Shown here: positions 8,981 to 14,900 of the stretch, in pieces
Position numbering within the stretch: the stretch's first letter is position 1
How the letters are laid out: every line of letters begins with the position of its first letter
NCBI GenBank assembly: GCA_002721875.1
Contig: PBLU01000025.1
Location: 1-15,321, forward strand
Source: Chloroflexota bacterium
Lineage (GTDB): Bacteria > Chloroflexota > Dehalococcoidia > UBA1151 > TMED-70
Direction of reading: 5' to 3'
DNA length: 15,321 nt
The notes under the pieces: model-generated
The model's database searches: none
Seen by the model: only the letters and a program-made list of their open reading frames with translations
Told to the model about the DNA's origin: nothing
Translations under genes and position numbers: made by a program

Positions 8981-11900
8981 ATGGCACAAATAGATTTAGG
9001 CAAACTGAAGTTTACTTGGAAAGGTACATGGAGTACAGCTTCAGCCTACGAGGTTGATGATGTTGTGTATCATAGCGGTTCTAGTTATATTTGTATAGCA
9101 GACGCAGCAAACACAACAGACTCACCAGAACAAAACTCAACAAACTGGACAGTCATGATGCGTGGTGTAAACTACGTAGGTACATGGTCTAGTTCAACAA
9201 TGTATTATAGAGGAGATATAGTTCTTTATAATAGTAATGCGTACATAATGGATTCTGACAGTGTTAGCCCATTATCAGGTACAAACTACACACCCGGAAC
9301 AACAGCTTCCGCAAACCATTGGAAAGTTATTTCAACAGGTACAGCCGGTACTTATACTACAGCAGGCGATATCGAGTACAGAGATAATGATGGTACAAAC
9401 TCAAGATTAGCAATAGGTCCTTTACAATCTAACTTAGTAGTAGAGAATAATCCTAAAGAAACTTTCCCTGCCGGTACAACAGTTATATACGAACAGGTAC
9501 AACTACCGGGAGCTACACCGGCTACAAATGGTAAGAGTGCTTACTTATTTAAAGACGATCATCCTACAGCTGCAAATGCTTCATATACAGTTACTGTAGC
9601 AGCAAGTAAGTTTGTAATAGGTGGTGTAAGTCAGCAAGCACTTGCATTAAAGACTGGAAGTACATATACATTTGACGTTAGTGACGCTACTAACGCATCA
9701 CATGTTTTAGCATTTAATGCCAGAACAGGTGCAAGTAATACTACATTTGACTTCGAGACAGGTGCTGTTGCAGATGGAGTTGTAAGATCAGGTACACCGG
9801 GTCAAGCCGGAGCAACTGTTACTTGGACAGTACCACACTTAGGTTTCTTAGTATACGAATACTATTGTACACAGCACAGTGGTATGGGTGCAGCTATAAC
9901 ATGGACATCATCTACAAAGATTGCCGGAAGATTATTACACAACGACGCACATCCTACTATTGACATAACTAGAGGTTCACAGTATACATTTACATTCCCA
10001 TCAGCTACAGGTATGACATATTCTGTCAAAGACCCTAATGCTAGTAACTATAGTACAGCCGGTACTAATGGACGTGTAACTGCGGGTGTAACACCTGACT
10101 CAGTATCTGGTGGTGGAACTATTGCTATTGTAGCAGATAGTAACACACCGGCAGCATTAAGAATACGTGACGAAGGTATGTCAGCTGACGAGATCAATGT
10201 TACCTTAAATAACATGTTCTTCAAGCCAGTATGGTCTGGTGGTAATAAGTCGCTGAATCACGAACATAGGCAACCTTCTGATACACATTATAATAATATA
10301 ACATATAATACATACGCTAACCACGACATCAATAACTATACAGAAAGTCTATTACCTCAGCTTGATTACCTTAAGAAGTCTGGTAGAGGATTTAGATATG
10401 GAACTTGTAAACTTGGTTATAGACAGAATGGTGTAATCTCAGATAGACATTATACTTTCTGGGGTAATATGTATCATAATAGCTCACAAGGTTATTACTA
10501 TGGAGGTGCGATTGGTACAGGAGGTAACTCTTATAATGGAACAAATGATCGCCCTTGGAACTCTACTTGGAGATGTCCTAAGTTTTGGACAGAAGCTTTA
10601 GCAGGCAATAGTGATTATGCACATTTCTTAACTGATACAGAGGGAAATGATCTTGGTTATCTTGATGTTAATGGTGATGTCGTAGTTGACAAGCCAAGAC
10701 TTAAGCAAGTACATAGAGGTAATAAAACAGCTTATTACTTATATGAAAATGGTATTGTAACCTTTGCAGGCTACGGTGGCTATGGTGGAGAAGGATTTGG
10801 TAAAACTAATACTCAGTATTATGAAGTAGCAGTAACTTTCCACGACGAAAACACTACACTTCTATCAGGTACAAGCTATCCTAAGATTAAACAGTTTGAC
10901 TTTAGTAATGCTCATTTAGGAGACAATGGTCACGAATCATACTTCTCTATGTATGCACTCGACACTGATGGTAACATGTATTCTATGGGATATAATGGTT
11001 ATGGTCAGTTAGGTATTAACAGTACATCTAGTAACTATTACTTTAGAAAGATACCTAGTTCTAACTTTAATAACGAAAAGGTAATCTATATTTGTACAAG
11101 TGGTTATTACTACACTACAACTTATTGTATTACTGAAACAGGTAAGATGTTTGCTTGGGGTAGAAATAACAGAGGTCAGTGTCTACTTGGTAACACTACA
11201 CAGTTTAATACACCACAAGAAGTTACAGGTGTAGCCGGTTCTGACTTACTTAATAAGAAAGTTATTCACATCGAAGCTATGAATGATGGTAACGATATTG
11301 GTAAAGTATTTGTATTAACTGATGAAGGTAAGTTATACTATGGTGGTTATATGCAAGATTATGGTATCTACACAGGTTACTATGATTCAACAAACACTAC
11401 TAACCAAACACTACCTAAACTATTAACTAATAGTAGTACTTTATGGAATAGTGATAATCAGAAAGTAGTTTACTTTGTTACAAACAATACTCGTTATAGT
11501 ACTATCTATATAATTACTGACGGTGGTACAACAGGTTTACCACAGAAAGTATATGCTACTGGTGGTAATTCAAGAGGTCAGCAAGGTACAGGTACACACT
11601 ATAATAACCCAACAGGGTCTTCTAGCATGGGTACAGGTAACTGGTTTGGAGCTGAGATTATGTTCCGTGACAGAGGTCAGGATTGGAACAACCAGACTAA
11701 TAACAACATGATTAATGAAGTTTATGGTAACTGGGAATCATTCCAGACAGGCGGAACTAACGCCGGTAAGTTAAAGATAGGTAAGATTGTTAAGATTTTC
11801 CCTGCTGCTCATAGTAGCGAGAACTATAACAGATGTGTTTTACTTGACGAGTTTGGTAAATTATACTGGACAGGTCAATGGGACTATGATATGGAAGGAA

Positions 11901-12223
11901 ACTTAGAAAGAAATAATAGTAACGACTTTAACTACGGACTTATTACAGCTGCTAAAGGTTATTCATCTGGTGGTACATCAGGTTCAAACCCAGAAAACGA
12001 CACAGGTCGTAACGCTTACTTTATGCAAGTTAACAACTTACCCGGTAAGTGTATTGACTTTAGCCATACTGGTGGTACATACAGTGAAAACGGTTGGAAC
12101 GTAGTAACTGATAGTGGTACTATATATGTTGGTGGTTATGATGGTTGGGAGCAAACTGGATTTGCTCAAGGAAGTCAGCATGGCTTCTGGAGATATCAAT
12201 GGATACTAGGAGGACAGGCTTAA
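8981..12223 (+). CDS. Modular tail fibre / receptor-binding protein with RCC1-like propeller
   Basis: A 1080-residue protein that is probably the main host-recognition fibre. Its opening MAQIDLGKLKFTWKGTW is one I associate with cyanophage tail-fibre-like proteins. Order of parts: two chitinase-type carbohydrate-binding-like repeats (about 10-61 and 65-120), a linker, a cupredoxin-like domain (201-307) with His241, Cys296, His299 and Met302, a second beta-sandwich-like region (308-410), a Tyr/Asn/His-rich region (411-570), and an RCC1-like beta-propeller (about 573-1075). There is no T7-type attachment domain, so it presumably docks through the gp17-like protein encoded just upstream, three bases away. 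No signal peptide, membrane span or S74 domain is present. No Shine-Dalgarno is visible before the ATG at 8981. The fibre role is inferred from position, size and the binding modules; the receptor is unknown. Confidence 0.75.
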   Translation: MAQIDLGKLKFTWKGTWSTASAYEVDDVVYHSGSSYICIADAANTTDSPEQNSTNWTVMMRGVNYVGTWSSSTMYYRGDIVLYNSNAYIMDSDSVSPLSGTNYTPGTTASANHWKVISTGTAGTYTTAGDIEYRDNDGTNSRLAIGPLQSNLVVENNPKETFPAGTTVIYEQVQLPGATPATNGKSAYLFKDDHPTAANASYTVTVAASKFVIGGVSQQALALKTGSTYTFDVSDATNASHVLAFNARTGASNTTFDFETGAVADGVVRSGTPGQAGATVTWTVPHLGFLVYEYYCTQHSGMGAAITWTSSTKIAGRLLHNDAHPTIDITRGSQYTFTFPSATGMTYSVKDPNASNYSTAGTNGRVTAGVTPDSVSGGGTIAIVADSNTPAALRIRDEGMSADEINVTLNNMFFKPVWSGGNKSLNHEHRQPSDTHYNNITYNTYANHDINNYTESLLPQLDYLKKSGRGFRYGTCKLGYRQNGVISDRHYTFWGNMYHNSSQGYYYGGAIGTGGNSYNGTNDRPWNSTWRCPKFWTEALAGNSDYAHFLTDTEGNDLGYLDVNGDVVVDKPRLKQVHRGNKTAYYLYENGIVTFAGYGGYGGEGFGKTNTQYYEVAVTFHDENTTLLSGTSYPKIKQFDFSNAHLGDNGHESYFSMYALDTDGNMYSMGYNGYGQLGINSTSSNYYFRKIPSSNFNNEKVIYICTSGYYYTTTYCITETGKMFAWGRNNRGQCLLGNTTQFNTPQEVTGVAGSDLLNKKVIHIEAMNDGNDIGKVFVLTDEGKLYYGGYMQDYGIYTGYYDSTNTTNQTLPKLLTNSSTLWNSDNQKVVYFVTNNTRYSTIYIITDGGTTGLPQKVYATGGNSRGQQGTGTHYNNPTGSSSMGTGNWFGAEIMFRDRGQDWNNQTNNNMINEVYGNWESFQTGGTNAGKLKIGKIVKIFPAAHSSENYNRCVLLDEFGKLYWTGQWDYDMEGNLERNNSNDFNYGLITAAKGYSSGGTSGSNPENDTGRNAYFMQVNNLPGKCIDFSHTGGTYSENGWNVVTDSGTIYVGGYDGWEQTGFAQGSQHGFWRYQWILGGQA
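9008..9340 (+). other. Tandem carbohydrate-binding-like modules in the large fibre
   Basis: Two copies of the pattern G-x-W-x(6)-Y-x-x-D-D/I-V-x-Y/H-x-(G)S/N-x-Y...W are read at residues 15-57 (TWSTASAYEVDDVVYHSGSS and NWTVM) and 67-117 (GTWSSSTMYYRGDIVLYNSN and HWKVIS). This matches the short ChiC/CBM5-12-like fold used by chitinases and by many phage fibres. Binding of a host surface sugar is inferred. Confidence 0.72.
9581..9901 (+). other. Cupredoxin-like domain with full type 1 copper ligand set
   Basis: Residues 201-307 of the large fibre read as a small Greek-key beta-sandwich: YTVTV, KFVIGG, GSTYTFDVSDATNASH, then GTPGQAGA and VYEYYCTQHSGMG. His241 followed by Cys296-x2-His299-x2-Met302 is the spacing of the His, Cys-x(n)-His-x(n)-Met ligands of plastocyanin- and azurin-type blue copper proteins. 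Whether the site binds copper in a phage fibre, or the fold is used only as scaffold, is not known to me. Confidence 0.65.
10697..12205 (+). other. RCC1-like beta-propeller, about seven blades
   Basis: Residues about 573-1075 contain repeated units of the RCC1 type, each with a hydrophobic strand, then L/I-T/D-x-x-G-x-(L/M/V)-(Y/F)-x-x-G-x-x-x-x-(G)-Q/x-x-G. The glycine cores are at GIVTFAGYGGYGG (591), GNMYSMGYNGYGQLG (664), GKMFAWGRNNRGQ (721), GKLYYGGYMQDYG (783), KVYATGGNSRGQQG (856), GKLYWTGQWDYDMEG (959) and GTIYVGGYDGWEQTG (1046). Seven units is the number in the closed RCC1 propeller. The clearest are the second and third. The last unit ends a few residues before the protein does. Confidence 0.72.
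12208..12214 (+). promoter_or_regulatory. Ribosome binding site for the 77-residue protein
   Basis: AGGAGGA within the end of the large fibre gene lies eight bases before the ATG at 12223. It selects that start over an in-frame ATG at 12145 that would lie far inside the fibre gene. Confidence 0.8.
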
Positions 12224-12456
12224 TGTTTACAATAGATAAAATATATAAGTATGCCGAAACAGGCAAAACCGAAGCTTGGGGTGTCGGATTGACCGACATC
12301 AACGGCGGCAAGAAGTGGGAAAGAATTGCACCTGACGTTGTTATTGCAGAGAAAGATTTTGACCCAACTAAAATAGTCAATAGTACATGCACGCTAACTG
12401 AAATAACAGATGCAACTGAATTAGCTGCTGTTAAAACAAAATGCAACATATCGTAA
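12223..12456 (+). CDS. Small protein of unknown function downstream of the fibre gene
   Basis: A 77-residue soluble protein, MFTIDKIYKYAETGKTEA onward, that I do not recognise. It starts one base inside the fibre stop (TAATG) with a strong Shine-Dalgarno. A frame extension back to 12145 exists but overlaps the fibre gene by 79 bases and lacks a ribosome binding site, so it is not used here. The protein has two cysteines near the C-terminus (in NSTCTLTEI and KTKCNIS), a predicted mix of strands and helix, and no signal or membrane segment. Its place next to the receptor-binding fibre would suit a fibre accessory or assembly factor, but nothing in the sequence proves that. It ends 16 bases into the next gene. 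Confidence 0.7.
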   Translation: MFTIDKIYKYAETGKTEAWGVGLTDINGGKKWERIAPDVVIAEKDFDPTKIVNSTCTLTEITDATELAAVKTKCNIS

Positions 12457-12842
12457 TACCGTTTGTAGAGATACCAGACCACGAACCGATAAAAACGATA
12501 GAGATACCTTTGCCAAGTGCAGACGTGCCTTTTTATAAACCTATGGTTGTACCTCCGAGTGATCTTAAAGAACCGGAGGGTACACAACCTGTAGAAACAG
12601 AGACACCGCCTGCACCTACGCTAACTTTACCACCCTTACCACCTATACCTATACCACCGGCTGAAGTATTAGTTACTACAACTGTGGCAGCTGTTACAGC
12701 AGTAGCGGCTACAACTGTTGCACAGCCTGTTATAGAACAAATTAAAAAGAAACTACAAAAGTTCTTACAAGGTAAGATAAACAAATGGAAACAAAACCGC
12801 CAGAAAAGAAAGGACTCCTTACAAAGCTCAAAGAAAATGTAG
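12441..12842 (+). CDS. Proline-rich single-span membrane protein
   Basis: A 133-residue protein with three clear parts. Residues 1-75 are proline-rich and probably extended, with MVVPPSDLKEPEG at 35-47 and a run of PPLPPIPIPP near 64-73. Residues 76-98 form an Ala/Val/Thr hydrophobic segment long enough to cross a membrane. Residues 99-133 are very basic and helical. By the positive-inside rule the basic C-terminus should be cytoplasmic and the proline-rich arm periplasmic. I recall similar proline-rich proteins containing PMVVPPS in marine cyanomyoviruses, where they are unassigned. The position in the small-gene block after the fibres fits a lysis or envelope role (it lacks a lipobox, so it is not an outer-membrane spanin). 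A virion role is an alternative. The start has no Shine-Dalgarno and overlaps the previous gene by 16 bases. Confidence 0.68.
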   Translation: MQHIVIPFVEIPDHEPIKTIEIPLPSADVPFYKPMVVPPSDLKEPEGTQPVETETPPAPTLTLPPLPPIPIPPAEVLVTTTVAAVTAVAATTVAQPVIEQIKKKLQKFLQGKINKWKQNRQKRKDSLQSSKKM

Positions 12843-13087
12843 ATGACCACGAAGAACAGATGGCAGTATTAGGTGCAGCAGTGCGTCTAGGTGTTGTAAT
12901 CTGGTCAGGGTTTATTATTACACTAAGTTATGTTGAGCTGCCTATGGTTAAGAAGTCAGCTACAGCAGGCGATATTACGTTTGTGGCTTCGATTTTTACG
13001 GGAGCCTTAGCAACTTTCGGTTTATCTACAGGTAATGGTAAGAAAAACGGAAACGGAGAAACTAAAAAACCAACAACAAAAGCATGA
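12785..13087 (+). CDS. Two-span membrane protein, holin candidate
   Basis: A 100-residue protein with a charged N-terminus (KPPEKKGLLTKLKENVDDHEE), a hydrophobic segment at 27-50, a short loop with charged residues, a second hydrophobic segment at 63-82, and a Lys/Asn-rich tail. This two-span, hydrophilic-tail layout and size fit small phage holins; T7 holin gp17.5 is also a small protein encoded just after the fibre. I do not see a diagnostic holin family motif. The start overlaps the preceding gene by 58 bases in another frame; AAGG lies 12 bases upstream, which is far. An internal ATG at 12860 (MAVLGAAV) would remove the charged N-terminus and could give a shorter product, as in dual-start holins. 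The gene ends in an ATGA overlap with the next. Confidence 0.65.
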   Translation: METKPPEKKGLLTKLKENVDDHEEQMAVLGAAVRLGVVIWSGFIITLSYVELPMVKKSATAGDITFVASIFTGALATFGLSTGNGKKNGNGETKKPTTKA

Positions 13088-13440
13088 AAAAATTAATCTT
13101 GCTTTTAGCTCTGTTATCACCCAGCATAGCTAGAGCCAATACCGTCACTCCCCAGTTCACAACAGGGTCGATGAACAGTACAACTACTACAACTCAGACC
13201 ATAACAGAAACGGAGCAACGTCAGGTGTTCGGAGCTGCCGTAAACACTTGGTCTGGTACAAATATTACTCCTTCAGCAGATATCTCAGGAACTGGTACAA
13301 CATTTTCTGTGACTAATGCAGCAAACCCATGGAGCTTAGAAACAACAACAAGATCGGCTGGAATAGTAGAACAGATCGACTTTACAAGAACATACAACAT
13401 AAACTCTACTACTACTTCGCTGTCTGTATTCTCTCAGTAA
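13084..13440 (+). CDS. Secreted Thr/Ser-rich protein, unknown function
   Basis: A 118-residue protein with a textbook signal peptide: MKK, then LILLLALL, then a likely cut after ARA at residue 18. The mature part is rich in Thr and Ser, lacks cysteine, and looks beta-rich, ending SLSVFSQ. I recall short exported proteins with a similar VTPQFTTGS opening and SVFSQ ending in marine cyanophages, always next to a partner like the following gene, but know no function. The ATG overlaps the holin-candidate stop (ATGA), so coupling is likely. Its last 112 bases also encode the start of the next protein in another frame. The product should be exported to the periplasm late in infection, where a role in lysis or envelope alteration is possible but not shown. 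Confidence 0.7.
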   Translation: MKKLILLLALLSPSIARANTVTPQFTTGSMNSTTTTTQTITETEQRQVFGAAVNTWSGTNITPSADISGTGTTFSVTNAANPWSLETTTRSAGIVEQIDFTRTYNINSTTTSLSVFSQ

Positions 13441-13892
13441 GTCCAGTACTAGCTGAGAATGATAACGTTAGTAATCCTGTAGCAGCAGCTACTGGAAATG
13501 TTACAAATCAAGCTGTCCAATTTCAAAATAACGGAGCACCAAGTCGTCAATCTTTCGGTAATAACATTTCGTGTAATGGAAGCACGATGACTTTTTCTCC
13601 TTTTTATATGGGCAATGATACTACACCACAGACAGAAGACGGATACGTCATATCAGAGAATTGGGGGTTTCAAATAAACTTCTCAATTCCTTTAAATAGA
13701 GATCTGACTAAGCAATGCGAACGTATGGCAGAAAGTCAGATACAAAAAAATAAGCTCGACTTCGAGCTGGTTCGTGCACTTAAATGTGCCGAGCTTCAAC
13801 AGAAGGGCTTTACCCTGCTACCCGGGTCACGAGTATATCACTTGTGTTCTGACGTAGTACCTATTCAATCACTATTACCCAAGAAAAAATAA
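13329..13892 (+). CDS. Secreted four-cysteine protein, unknown function
   Basis: A 187-residue reading frame with a hydrophobic segment LYYYFAVCILSVSPVLA (26-42) and a likely signal cleavage after Ala42. The mature part carries four cysteines (82, 130, 153, 173), an ISCNGSTMTFSPF block (80-92), and KLDFELVRALKCAEL (142-156). I recall related exported proteins with similar ISCxGPTMTFTP and Cys-Ala/Gly-Glu-Leu segments in cyanophages, unassigned. Exported proteins with paired cysteines commonly form disulfides in the periplasm. The first ATG at 13329 lies 112 bases inside the preceding gene, has no Shine-Dalgarno, and gives an unusually long (about 25-residue) front to the signal peptide, so a later non-ATG start may be the true one. 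The body of the protein beyond 13440 is not in doubt. Confidence 0.68.
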   Translation: MELRNNNKIGWNSRTDRLYKNIQHKLYYYFAVCILSVSPVLAENDNVSNPVAAATGNVTNQAVQFQNNGAPSRQSFGNNISCNGSTMTFSPFYMGNDTTPQTEDGYVISENWGFQINFSIPLNRDLTKQCERMAESQIQKNKLDFELVRALKCAELQQKGFTLLPGSRVYHLCSDVVPIQSLLPKKK

Positions 13893-14050
13893 TGTTAGCA
13901 ATAGCAAAACCATTCGTACTTTCTGCATTAAGAAGTCCAAAATTTAAGATATTCGTTATAGACCTACTACAAAAGCTAGTTGAACAGTCAGATAACGAAC
14001 TAGATGACAAAGCACTAGCAATAGTAAAGAAGGGGTTAGGACTTGACTGA
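13892..14050 (+). CDS. Small helical protein of unknown function, 52 residues
   Basis: ATG at 13892 overlaps the previous stop by one base (TAATG) and the frame runs to TGA 14048-14050, giving 52 residues: MLAIAKPFVLSALRSPKFKI and onward, ending KKGLGLD. It has an amphipathic front, a segment FKIFVIDLLQKLVEQ, an acidic turn (DNELDD) and a basic end, so two or three helices are likely. No membrane span or signal is convincing. I recall short proteins with a similar AKPFV...KFK.FVIDLL pattern in marine cyanophages, of unknown function. The tight packing between two convincing genes and the Ala-Leu-Lys composition argue that it is real despite its size. It overlaps the oxygenase start by eight bases and contains that gene's ribosome binding site. 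Confidence 0.65.
   Translation: MLAIAKPFVLSALRSPKFKIFVIDLLQKLVEQSDNELDDKALAIVKKGLGLD
14029..14035 (+). promoter_or_regulatory. Ribosome binding site deciding the TTG start of the oxygenase
   Basis: GAAGGGG lies seven bases upstream of TTG 14043. No ATG is in frame near the conserved beginning of the oxygenase, so this site supports the TTG start. Confidence 0.65.
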
Positions 14051-14666
14051 TACAGCCGAAAGGTTGATATATGAAGACTTTTTACCCAGCCATGATTTCA
14101 ATATTCTAAGAACGCATTTTCAGGGTCCGAATATGTATTGGCGTATTGTGGAAGCTAGAAAATCAGATACAAAACGCAGATATACCCACGATAAAAATAA
14201 CCTTGAAGATTGGAGAGTCTATAAGGATGAAAACTTTGGACATGACCCGTTTGAGTGGATGATGGTACATACCTTCTTCCACTTCAACGAAGGCATAGTT
14301 ACTCCTGTAGATGGTTATTGGGATATGATGTACGACACTCTGTTAGGAAAAGTCCAACCAGATTGTCTAATTCATCTCCAAGCTAATTGTGATGCTGCGG
14401 TTAAAGATAAGCCATTATCTCAATGGCATATCAATCACGATATTGGCGCAGATTGCTGGACTGCGGTTTTATGGTTAAACGAATGTAATGGTTATGTTGA
14501 GTTCTTAGATAATAGAGCTCCAGTTAAATCTAAAGAAAACAGATTTGTAGTATTTAAGTCAAATCTTTGGCATAGATTTATACCATCAACTAATTTAGCA
14601 AGAAACCAGTATATCACCCTAAATTTTTTTAAAAAGAATTTACCCGAAGGTGGGGCTAAATTCTAA
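14043..14666 (+). CDS. 2-oxoglutarate/Fe(II)-dependent oxygenase family protein
   Basis: A 207-residue protein resembling the prolyl-4-hydroxylase-like 2OG-Fe(II) oxygenases common in marine phages. The start LIYEDFLPS (8-16) is typical of the family. The core reads QWHINHD (127-133), TAVLWLNECNGYVEF (140-154), then VKSKENRFVVFKSNLWHRF (161-179), with His177 as the distal iron ligand and Arg187 ten residues later as the likely 2-oxoglutarate carboxylate contact, then ITLNFF. His129 would be the first iron ligand. The position usually held by Asp reads Asn131, so the triad is HIN...H rather than HxD...H; Asp133 is two residues further on. Members hydroxylate protein side chains or other substrates; the phage substrate is unknown. 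The gene starts with TTG, overlapping the previous stop by eight bases, with a Shine-Dalgarno. It sits between structural and packaging genes. Confidence 0.78.
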   Translation: MTDTAERLIYEDFLPSHDFNILRTHFQGPNMYWRIVEARKSDTKRRYTHDKNNLEDWRVYKDENFGHDPFEWMMVHTFFHFNEGIVTPVDGYWDMMYDTLLGKVQPDCLIHLQANCDAAVKDKPLSQWHINHDIGADCWTAVLWLNECNGYVEFLDNRAPVKSKENRFVVFKSNLWHRFIPSTNLARNQYITLNFFKKNLPEGGAKF

Positions 14667-14726
14667 GGTACAAACATACCCAGACAAAATTACAAGCCCC
14701 TTACAGGCGATTCTGAGAGGACTAAA
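14667..14726 (+). other. Only intergenic gap of note (60 bases)
   Basis: This is the longest stretch without a gene. It contains the ribosome binding site for the next gene and a weak GCC/GGC inverted pair near 14695-14708, too short to call a terminator. I see no convincing promoter. Confidence 0.4.
14715..14721 (+). promoter_or_regulatory. Ribosome binding site for the 57-residue basic protein
   Basis: GAGAGGA lies five bases before the ATG at 14727. It supports a gene that a length cutoff would miss. Confidence 0.65.
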
Positions 14727-14900
14727 ATGGCAGCAAACAACATTTTAAAGATAAAAACCACTAGATTTCCCGATTATATTTATAATCTCGACCCTGAGAG
14801 ATATAAAGACAAAAAGAATAAAATCTTAAAAATTAGGAAAGCTAAAAAGAAAGAAGACGAAGACGATAAGAAAAAGAAACTAAGAATTAAAAGAGCATGA
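14727..14900 (+). CDS. Small highly charged protein, 57 residues
   Basis: ATG 14727 to TGA 14898-14900 encodes 57 residues starting MAANNILKIKTTRFPDYIYN. The first half is mixed (a short RFPDYIYNLDPERY segment), and the second half is a dense run of Lys, Glu and Asp (KAKKKEDEDDKKKK) ending KRA. It has a good Shine-Dalgarno and a four-base ATGA overlap with the terminase small subunit, the arrangement of a real coupled gene. I do not recognise the family. The charge suggests binding to nucleic acid or to the packaging proteins, but low-complexity Lys-rich tails are not proof of that. Confidence 0.62.
   Translation: MAANNILKIKTTRFPDYIYNLDPERYKDKKNKILKIRKAKKKEDEDDKKKKLRIKRA

Noticed and set aside
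8863..9057. Forward frame of 64 codons bridging the two fibre genes
   Set aside because: It overlaps both fibre genes out of frame and shows no ribosome binding site.
12145..12222. Upstream in-frame ATG extending the 77-residue gene
   Set aside because: It lies inside the fibre gene without a ribosome binding site, whereas ATG 12223 has a strong one and a TAATG junction.
12120..12587. Reverse-strand frame of 155 codons across the fibre end
   Set aside because: It crosses three well-supported forward genes and has no recognisable motif or upstream signals.
12533..12850. Reverse-strand frame with hydrophobic stretch
   Set aside because: The hydrophobicity is the complement of the Ala/Val/Thr span and Lys-rich tail of the proline-rich forward gene.
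14690..14712. Possible terminator hairpin in the 60-base gap
   Set aside because: The stem is only about three pairs and has no T run.
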